Of a DNA stretch of 64,000 nucleotides, positions 58,486-64,000 are shown one piece after another; within the stretch, counting starts at the first letter, position 1, and every line of letters starts with the position of its first letter. Position numbers and translations under genes: made by a program. The notes below the pieces were generated by a model. It was not told where the DNA came from. It was given only the letters and a program-made list of their open reading frames with translations, and did no database searches. Origin of the DNA: Salinarimonas sp. (GTDB lineage: Bacteria > Pseudomonadota > Alphaproteobacteria > Rhizobiales > Beijerinckiaceae); assembly GCF_040111675.1 (NCBI RefSeq), contig NZ_CP157794.1, positions 2,253,501-2,317,500 of the forward strand. The letters are read 5' to 3'.

Positions 58486-58520
58486 CCGCTCCCTCGTGGT
58501 GAGGGGCCGGGGTCGTGGGG
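58486..58520. repeat. Fragment of the 46.5-kb type palindromic module
   Basis: This 35-base stretch, with CGTGG, GAGGGGCCGGGG and GTGGGG blocks, closely resembles one arm at about 46520-46550. It stands alone directly beside the element at 58535-58714, giving a mosaic of two element types in one intergenic region. Confidence 0.45.
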
Positions 58521-58534
58521 CGTTCGGATTCATC

Positions 58535-58714
58535 TCCTTCCCTGTAGGGGAAGGTGTCTCGGCGAAGCCGAGACGGATGGGGCGCGCGGCACGCGCGTTC
58601 GGCGAAGCCGAAGGGGTGCCGGGACGCCCGATTTCCGCTTCGCGGAACACGCCTCCGGCGTGCCCCATCCGTCCCGCCGCTTCGCGTCGGGCCACCTTCC
58701 CCTACAGGGAAGGA
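58535..58714. repeat. Nested palindromic element, sister copy of the one in cobG
   Basis: Perfect 22-base terminal inverted repeats (58535-58556 with 58693-58714) are identical to the core of the arms at 35164-35383. The inner arms GACGGATGGGGC (58572-58583) and their complement (58662-58673) also match that copy. Between them lie modules such as TTCGGCGAAGCCGAA. It fills the gap (58456-58766) between the binding-protein and livH genes; no gene is present there. Confidence 0.9.
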
Positions 58715-58766
58715 AAGAGATCCGCTCGCGGCCTTCGACGCCGCGAGCGGAACCTGGAAACGCGCC

Positions 58767-59975
58767 TCACGTCACCGGGAAGATCGCGTCGGCGTCGGCG
58801 AACTCCTCGGGGAAGATCACCTTGATGTCGCCGCCCTGGACCTGGGTGTTGACCGGCGCCGCGCCCTGGTTCTGGCCCTCGACGAACTCGGTCGGGCCGT
58901 AGGGCATGACGTGATCCTCGAAGGTCGAGGCCGCGAGCGCGTCGCGGATCGCGGTGCGCTCGGTGGAGCCCGCCCGGGCGATGGCGTCGGCCAAGAGCTT
59001 CACGTTCGAGTAGTTGAGCGGGATGTTGTAGGTCCACACCTGCCCGTCGCTCTCGACGCGCTCGCGCAGCGCGAGCGCCTCGTCCTTGCGCGGGTCGTGC
59101 CAGTGGTTGCAGTCCATCACGTTCTCGGCCGCGTCCGGGAATTCCTTGACGAAGCGGAAGTTCGAGGCCGCGCCGTTGAGGACGGCGTAGATGCCCTTGG
59201 GCCGGATGCGCTGCTGCTGCATCGTGCGCGCGAGCAGCACGAACTCGCCGTAATAGCTCGACGGGATGACGAGATCGGGCTCGGCGGCGCGGATCTGGAG
59301 CGCGATGTTCGACATGTCGCGCGCCGGCGTCGGGTGCGAGAGCGTCTGCAGCACCTCGAAGCCGCGCTTGGGCAGCTCGGTCTCGAGCAGCTTGGCGAGG
59401 CCGGAGCCGAACAGGCCGTCCTCGTGGACGAGCACCACGGTCTTCGCCGGGTTGCCGGCGGCCTCGTTGATCTTGACGAGGTTCTCCAGCGCCTGCTGCG
59501 TCACCTTGCCGAAGCCCGGGCCGAAGCGGAACGTGTTGGTGAGCCCGCGCGAGACGATCTGGTCGGAGACGCCGACGTCGACGAGATAGGGCAGCTCGTA
59601 GCGCGCCGCGGCCTGCGAGGAGGCGAGGCAGATCGGCGAGGCGAAGCCGCCGACGATGGCGACGACGCCCTCGGCCTGCATCTTCTCGACCTCGGCGGTG
59701 CCGCCCTCGGGCGTCGAGCGCGCGTCGCCGAAGACCGGCTCGATCGGCTGGCCGCCGATGCCGCCGCCGGCATTGATCATCTCGATGGCGAGCTCGGCGC
59801 CGATGCGGCCCTGCTGGCCGTCGAAGGCGAGCGCGCCGGTCATCGGCTGCAGGATGCCGATTTTGATCGGCGCGGATTGGGCGCGGAGATAAGCGGGCGC
59901 GCCGATCAGCGCGGCGGCCGCCGTCGCCCCCTGGAGGAGCGTGCGGCGGGTGAGCGTGAAGCTGGAGGTAGTCAC
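58767..59975 (-). CDS. ABC transporter substrate-binding protein (LivK-like, type I fold)
   Basis: The 402-residue periplasmic binding protein has a twin-arginine-like export signal (TRRTLLQGATAAAALIGAPA, about 9-28). The type I binding fold follows: IKIGILQPMTGALAFDGQQG, EMINAGGGIGGQPIEPVFGD, AIVGGFASPICLASSQAA and TYNIPLNYSN. It sets the specificity of the importer; the ligand is unknown. It starts with GTG 59975, overlapping the gntR stop (GTGA), with GGAG upstream. Confidence 0.9.
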   Translation of the reverse strand: MTTSSFTLTRRTLLQGATAAAALIGAPAYLRAQSAPIKIGILQPMTGALAFDGQQGRIGAELAIEMINAGGGIGGQPIEPVFGDARSTPEGGTAEVEKMQAEGVVAIVGGFASPICLASSQAAARYELPYLVDVGVSDQIVSRGLTNTFRFGPGFGKVTQQALENLVKINEAAGNPAKTVVLVHEDGLFGSGLAKLLETELPKRGFEVLQTLSHPTPARDMSNIALQIRAAEPDLVIPSSYYGEFVLLARTMQQQRIRPKGIYAVLNGAASNFRFVKEFPDAAENVMDCNHWHDPRKDEALALRERVESDGQVWTYNIPLNYSNVKLLADAIARAGSTERTAIRDALAASTFEDHVMPYGPTEFVEGQNQGAAPVNTQVQGGDIKVIFPEEFADADAIFPVT

Positions 59976-60853
59976 GGCTGGAGGTCTCCTCGTTGCGGGG
60001 CTCTGTCGTCCCTTCCGGTCTCGTTCTCTCTGGTCTTTTCGTCGTTCGTCGTTGCGACCGGGCTCCAGCGGCGCGCGCCGTCCCGGCCGATGCGCATGAG
60101 CTCCATCCGGAACGCGTAACGGTCCGGCCGATAGAGCGCATGAAGGTGCTCGACCCCGCGTCCGGCCTCGTCGAAGACCGTGCGGGCGAGCGAAAGCAGG
60201 GCGGAGCCGACGTCCACCTCGAGCGCCTCGGCGGCCTCGGGGCCGGCGAGCGTCGCCCCGATGGTCTGGCTCGCGCGCTCGGTGGTGACGCCGGAGCGCT
60301 CCAGCAGCGCGAGGAGCGGCGTCGTGGCGAGGTCGGCCTCGGAATAGGTGACGCCGATCCGCTCGGGGACCCACGTCGTGAGATGCGAGAAGGGCGCGCC
60401 GTCGATGTAGCGCACCCGCACGGAGCGCTGCGTGCGCGCTCCGTCCTCGAGCTTGAGCGCGTCCGCGACCGCGGGGGCGGGCGTCTCGTAGCCGAAGGAG
60501 AGCAGGCGCACGCTGGTCGAGCGGCCCATCTCGACGAGATGGGCGAGCATGTTCGAGAAATCCGCGACGATCGCCTCGCGCCCGGGCTTGCCGATCACGA
60601 AGGTGCCGGCGCCGGGCTGGCGACGGATCAGGCCGTCCTGCTCGAGCCCGTCGAGGGCCCGGCGCACGGTGACCCGCGAGACGCCGTGCGCGGCGGAGAG
60701 CTCGGGCTCGCTCGGCAGGCGCGCGCCGGCGGCGAGCGCGCCGCCGACGATGCGGTCCCGCAGGAGGAGATAGAGCCGGCGCGTCTTCGACGGCTCGACC
60801 GAGGTCTTCCCCTCCGCCTTCCCATCCGCCGTCGCCTTGGCCCCCGTCTCCAT
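59972..60853 (-). CDS. GntR/HutC-family regulator with UTRA domain
   Basis: The 293-residue repressor-type regulator has an N-terminal winged helix (about 25-95: LRDRIVGGALAAGARLPSEPELSAAHGVSRVTVRRAL and GAGTFV) and a C-terminal UTRA effector domain (about 115-265). The N-terminus before the winged helix and the last 30 residues are hydrophilic. It is the first gene of the catabolic operon and is divergent from the LeuC-like gene. It probably controls both in response to a pathway metabolite. Confidence 0.9.
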   Translation of the reverse strand: METGAKATADGKAEGKTSVEPSKTRRLYLLLRDRIVGGALAAGARLPSEPELSAAHGVSRVTVRRALDGLEQDGLIRRQPGAGTFVIGKPGREAIVADFSNMLAHLVEMGRSTSVRLLSFGYETPAPAVADALKLEDGARTQRSVRVRYIDGAPFSHLTTWVPERIGVTYSEADLATTPLLALLERSGVTTERASQTIGATLAGPEAAEALEVDVGSALLSLARTVFDEAGRGVEHLHALYRPDRYAFRMELMRIGRDGARRWSPVATTNDEKTRENETGRDDRAPQRGDLQP

Positions 60854-60905
60854 TGCGCCGGCATCCTCCGAAAGCAGCGCTTTCCTCAGGGGAGGAGTTT
60901 GCGCT

Positions 60906-60956
60906 ATAAATGAGACAGCTTACTGGTGAGAGTATAAGACAAGCACCGTCCGTCAA
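60906..60956. promoter_or_regulatory. AT-rich divergent control region with a direct repeat
   Basis: The 129-base gap between gntR and the LeuC-like gene contains an AT-rich stretch with two related blocks, TATAAATGAGACAGC (from about 60914) and TATAAGACAAGC (from about 60942). They are spaced about three helical turns apart. They are good candidates for GntR operator half-sites or -10 regions. No exact consensus is matched. Confidence 0.4.
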
Positions 60957-60982
60957 GAGCGAATTCCGAGGGGACGCCGTCC

Positions 60983-62404
60983 ATGTCGCCGTCAGCCGGA
61001 AGGCCGCGCACCCTGTTCGAGAAGGTCTGGGACCAGCACGTCGTCGCGACGCGCGGGGACGGGACCAGCCTTCTCTTCATCGATCGCCATTTCGTGCACG
61101 AGGGCTCGCATCACGCCTTCGGCAAGCTCGCCGAGAAGGGCCTCGCGGTGGCGCGGCCGGACCTCACCTTCGGCGTCGCGGACCATTACGTGCCCACGCG
61201 CCGGCGCGAGGCGGCCATCGCCGACGAGGGCGTCCGGTCGATGGTGGAGAAGCTCTCGGCCAACACGCGGGCGCACGGCATCCTGCTGTTCGGCCTCGAC
61301 GATCCGCGCCAGGGCATCGTCCACGTCGTCGGGCCGGAGCAGGGGCTCACCCTGCCGGGCCTCACCATGGTCTGCGGCGACAGCCACACCTCGACCCACG
61401 GCGCCTTCGGCGCGCTCGCCTTCGGCATCGGCGCCTCGGAGGTGGCGCACGTGCTCGCGACGCAGACCCTCTGGCAGAAGAAGCCCAAGCGCATGCGCAT
61501 CGCCTTCGAGGGCGAGCTGGCGCCGGGCGTCGGCGCCAAGGACATGGCCCTCGCCTGGATCGCCAAGCTCGGCGCCGACGGGGCGCGCGGCCACGCCATC
61601 GAATATGCGGGCTCGGCCGTGTCGGCGCTGTCGATGGAAGGCCGGCTGACGCTCTGCAATCTCTCCATCGAGGGCGGCGGGCGCCTCGGCATGATCGCGC
61701 CCGATCCAATGACGCTGTCCTATGTCCGCGGCCGCCCGTTCGCGCCCGAGGGCGCACTGTTCGACCGTGCGGCGGAGGATTGGCTGGCGCTCGCGAGCGA
61801 TCCGGACGCGGCCTGCGACCGCGAGGTCGTCATCGCGGCGGGCGAGATCGCGCCGATCGTCACCTGGGGCACGAGCCCGGAGGACGCGGCGCCGATCACC
61901 GGCGCGGCGCCGGACCCCGAGCGCATGGCCGATCCCGCCCGCGCCGCCCATGCCCGCGAGGCGCTTCGCTACATGGGCCTGGCGCCCGGCCAGAAGCTCA
62001 CCGACATCCGCGTCGACCGCGTCTTCATCGGCTCGTGCACCAACGCCCGCATCGAGGACCTGCGCGCCGCCGCCGCCGTGCTCGCCGGGCGCAAGGCCGC
62101 CGTGCCGGGGCTCGTCTCGCCCGGCTCCTCGCTGGTGAAGCGCCAGGCCGAGGAGGAGGGGCTCGACCGGATCTTCGTCGAGGCCGGGCTCGACTGGGTC
62201 GCCTCCGGCTGCTCGATGTGCGTGGGCATGAACGGCGACCTCGTCGCGCCGGGCGAGCGCTGCGCCTCCACCACGAACCGCAACTTCAAGGGCCGGCAGG
62301 GCCCCGGCGCGCGCACGCACCTGATGTCGCCCGCCATGGTCGCCGCCGCGGCCGTCGCCGGCCGGCTCGCCGATGCGCGGCCGTTGCTCCAGGGGAGGGT
62401 CTGA
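60983..62404 (+). CDS. LeuC-like hydro-lyase large subunit (aconitase family)
   Basis: The 473-residue protein is of the 3-isopropylmalate dehydratase large-subunit family. The [4Fe-4S] ligands Cys352 (IGSCTN), Cys410 and Cys413 (GCSMC) are present, with VCGDSHTSTHGAFGALAFGIG. Positions that contact substrate in LeuC differ. The usual HEVTSPQAF reads HEGSHHAF, DHNVPT reads DHYVPT, and PQVTWGT reads PIVTWGT. With its location opposite a catabolic operon, this suggests a paralogue acting on another 2- or 3-hydroxyacid, for example a methyl- or dimethylmalate, rather than leucine synthesis. It is followed after 2 bases by the small subunit. Confidence 0.85.
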   Translation: MSPSAGRPRTLFEKVWDQHVVATRGDGTSLLFIDRHFVHEGSHHAFGKLAEKGLAVARPDLTFGVADHYVPTRRREAAIADEGVRSMVEKLSANTRAHGILLFGLDDPRQGIVHVVGPEQGLTLPGLTMVCGDSHTSTHGAFGALAFGIGASEVAHVLATQTLWQKKPKRMRIAFEGELAPGVGAKDMALAWIAKLGADGARGHAIEYAGSAVSALSMEGRLTLCNLSIEGGGRLGMIAPDPMTLSYVRGRPFAPEGALFDRAAEDWLALASDPDAACDREVVIAAGEIAPIVTWGTSPEDAAPITGAAPDPERMADPARAAHAREALRYMGLAPGQKLTDIRVDRVFIGSCTNARIEDLRAAAAVLAGRKAAVPGLVSPGSSLVKRQAEEEGLDRIFVEAGLDWVASGCSMCVGMNGDLVAPGERCASTTNRNFKGRQGPGARTHLMSPAMVAAAAVAGRLADARPLLQGRV

Positions 62405-62406
62405 CC

Positions 62407-63021
62407 ATGGAGCCGTTCCGCCGCCTCGAGGGCGTCGCCTGCCCGCTGCCGCTCGCCTCGGTCGACACCGACCAGCTGATCCCCGCGCGCTTCATGAAGA
62501 CGCCGCGGGCGGAGGGCTACGGCCGCTTCCTGCTGCACGACCTACGCTTCGGGGCCGACGGCGCGCCGACCGGCGCGCTCGCCCTCGACGATCCGGCGCG
62601 GGCGGGCGCGCGGATCCTCGTCGCCCGCCGCAATTTCGGGGCGGGCTCCTCGCGCGAGGCCGCCGTCTACGCCCTCGTCGACGCGGGCTTTCGCTGCGTG
62701 ATCGCGCCGAGCTTCGGCGACATCTTCGCCGGCAACGCCGTGAACAACGGTCTCCTGCCGGCGATCGTGAGCGAGGAGGACGCCGAGCGCCTTCTCGTCG
62801 CCCTCGACGCCGGGCTCGACCATCTCACGGTGGATCTCGAGACGCAGACCATCACCGAGGCCGGCGAGCCGATCCCCTTCGAGATCGACCCGGTCTTCCG
62901 CGAGAAGCTCCTCAACGGCTGGGACGACCTCGACCTGACCCTCGCCCGACGGGACGAGATCGCCGCCTTCGCCGCGGCGGACCTCGAGCGCAGGCCGTGG
63001 GCGGCGCCGCGCCTGCGCTGA
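62407..63021 (+). CDS. LeuD-like hydro-lyase small subunit
   Basis: The 204-residue small subunit has ASVDTDQLIPARFM and the swivelling-domain loop NFGAGSSREAAVYAL, where LeuD normally has GCGSSREHA-type residues. Then APSFGDIFAGNAVNNGLLP follows. The changed loop agrees with changed specificity in the large subunit. It starts 2 bases after the LeuC-like stop, so both form one heterodimer. Confidence 0.85.
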   Translation: MEPFRRLEGVACPLPLASVDTDQLIPARFMKTPRAEGYGRFLLHDLRFGADGAPTGALALDDPARAGARILVARRNFGAGSSREAAVYALVDAGFRCVIAPSFGDIFAGNAVNNGLLPAIVSEEDAERLLVALDAGLDHLTVDLETQTITEAGEPIPFEIDPVFREKLLNGWDDLDLTLARRDEIAAFAAADLERRPWAAPRLR

Positions 63022-63085
63022 GGAACCGCGCGGCGCGCCACGCTTTGCCGGGGAAAGGCCCACCAGACCCCGCAAAGGACGCATC

Positions 63086-64000
63086 ATGGCCCTCTTCACC
63101 GCGAGCCGCGAGGATCTGCCCGCCCGCATCCGCGCGGCCGGCGAGACGCTGCCGCCGCCGACGGACGAGGCCGCCTTCGGCCGCGTCTTCGACCGCTACG
63201 GCGACGCGCGGGTCGTGCTGCTCGGCGAGGCGAGCCACGGCACGGCGGAGTTCTACGAGACGCGCGCGGCGATCACGAAGCGGCTGATCGAGGAGCACGG
63301 CTTCTCCTTCGTCGCCATCGAGGGCGACTGGCCGGACGCCGCGCAGGTCGACGCGCATGTCCGGGACGGCCCCGGCGCCCGGCGCGACGGCGGCGCCTTC
63401 CGGCGCTTTCCGCTCTGGATGTGGCGCAACGAGACGGTGTCCGGCTTCGTCGACTGGCTGCACGCCTTCAATCGCGACCGCGCGCCCGAGAAGCGCGCCG
63501 CCTTCCACGGCCTCGACATCTACAGCCTCGACGCCTCCATGCGCGCCGTGATCGACTATCTCGACGACGTCGACCCGGAGGCCGCGGGCGTCGCGCGGGA
63601 GCGCTACGGCTGCCTGATGCGCTGGCGCAACGATCCGGCGACCTACGGCCGCGCGGCGCTTTCCGCCGGCTATCCGCTCTGCGAGGACGCGGTGGCCGCC
63701 ATGCTGAGGGATCTCCTCGACAAGCGGCTCGCCTATCTGCGGGCCGACGGCGAGGCCTTCCTCGACGCCGAGCAGAACGCCCGGCTCGTCCAGTCGGCCG
63801 AGCGCTACTACCGCATCATGTATTACGGCGGGGCGCAGTCCTGGAACCTGCGCGACCAGCACATGGCGGACACGCTGGACAACCTCCTCCGGGCCAAGGG
63901 CCCGGGCGCCAAGGGCGTGGTATGGGCCCACAATTCCCACATCCACGACGCCCGCGCCGCCGACATGGGGCGCGTCCAGCACGAGATCTCGCTCGGCCAG
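63086..64000 (+). CDS. Erythromycin esterase family protein (3' end beyond window)
   Basis: About 305 residues are visible. The EreA/EreB-like fold is indicated by VVLLGEASHGTAEFYETRAAITKRLIEEHG, VAIEGDWPDA, FPLWMWRNETV, FHGLDIYSL and VVWAHNSHIHDA, which hold the family's conserved His and Glu residues. Many chromosomal members have no shown macrolide activity, so resistance should not be assumed. In some bacteria this domain is fused to a phosphoribosyltransferase; the cut end prevents checking. AAGGA precedes the ATG at 63086. Confidence 0.85.
   Translation, partial: MALFTASREDLPARIRAAGETLPPPTDEAAFGRVFDRYGDARVVLLGEASHGTAEFYETRAAITKRLIEEHGFSFVAIEGDWPDAAQVDAHVRDGPGARRDGGAFRRFPLWMWRNETVSGFVDWLHAFNRDRAPEKRAAFHGLDIYSLDASMRAVIDYLDDVDPEAAGVARERYGCLMRWRNDPATYGRAALSAGYPLCEDAVAAMLRDLLDKRLAYLRADGEAFLDAEQNARLVQSAERYYRIMYYGGAQSWNLRDQHMADTLDNLLRAKGPGAKGVVWAHNSHIHDARAADMGRVQHEISLGQ

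Noticed and set aside
60983..63021. Plain housekeeping leuC and leuD.
   Set aside because: Substrate-contact motifs differ from standard LeuC and LeuD, and the pair faces a catabolic operon. The possibility is kept open only if no other leuCD exists in the genome.
63086..64000. A macrolide-resistance determinant.
   Set aside because: The family is broad and chromosomal members often lack this activity. There is no mobile-element context and the gene is incomplete in the window.

Overview
The window is a GC-rich (roughly 70 percent) chromosomal segment with dense, often translationally coupled genes. The order ispDF / dusB-ntrB-ntrC-ntrY-ntrX-hfq-hflX, the CobNGHIJ-type corrin pathway, an IalB-family protein and the palindromic intergenic repeats all point to an alphaproteobacterium of the Hyphomicrobiales (Rhizobiales). 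A Methylobacterium/Salinarimonas-like lineage is my guess and is not proven. I saw no rRNA, tRNA, CRISPR array, integrase or transposase.

Layout. 1-10235: housekeeping and nitrogen control: ispDF (cut by the window edge), dusB, the two Ntr sensor/regulator pairs, hfq and hflX. 10251-16512: a GH13 alpha-glucosidase, a small kinase-like protein, an IalB-family protein and a repeat-rich autotransporter. 16731-18978: groES-groEL with a sigma70-like promoter, a CIRCE element and a terminator. 18997-25669: three EamA exporters, an AraC regulator, an unrecognised 365-aa protein, and a cytochrome c / sorbosone-dehydrogenase-like pair. 25950-46416: a nearly complete cobalamin cluster. A B12 riboswitch heads hupE-like, DUF1636, cobW, cobN, cobG, cobH, cobI and cobJ. 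The other blocks are cobL-cobE-cobM, cobK, cbiD, cobA-cobB, cobP-cobO-cobQ, cobD and cobC. CobF, CobS/CobT and the final CobU/CobV steps are not in the window; CbiD stands where CobF would be expected.

46782-60853: a co-oriented 14-kb set that reads as one catabolic unit. It holds a GntR/UTRA regulator, a branched-chain-amino-acid-type ABC transporter, an MmgE/PrpD protein, an isocitrate-lyase/PEP-mutase-type lyase, HyuB and HyuA, an isochorismatase-like protein and a fumarate-reductase-like flavoprotein. Two divergent genes (60983-63021) encode LeuC/LeuD-like hydro-lyase subunits with altered active-site motifs, probably part of the same unknown pathway. The window ends inside an erythromycin-esterase family gene.

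The most unusual structure is a family of nested palindromic elements. Two sister copies (35164-35383 and 58535-58714) share the same terminal arms. One lies between transporter genes; the other lies inside cobG, in frame, adding about 70 residues at a domain boundary. Two further palindromic composites occupy 46419-46780 and 50874-51052.
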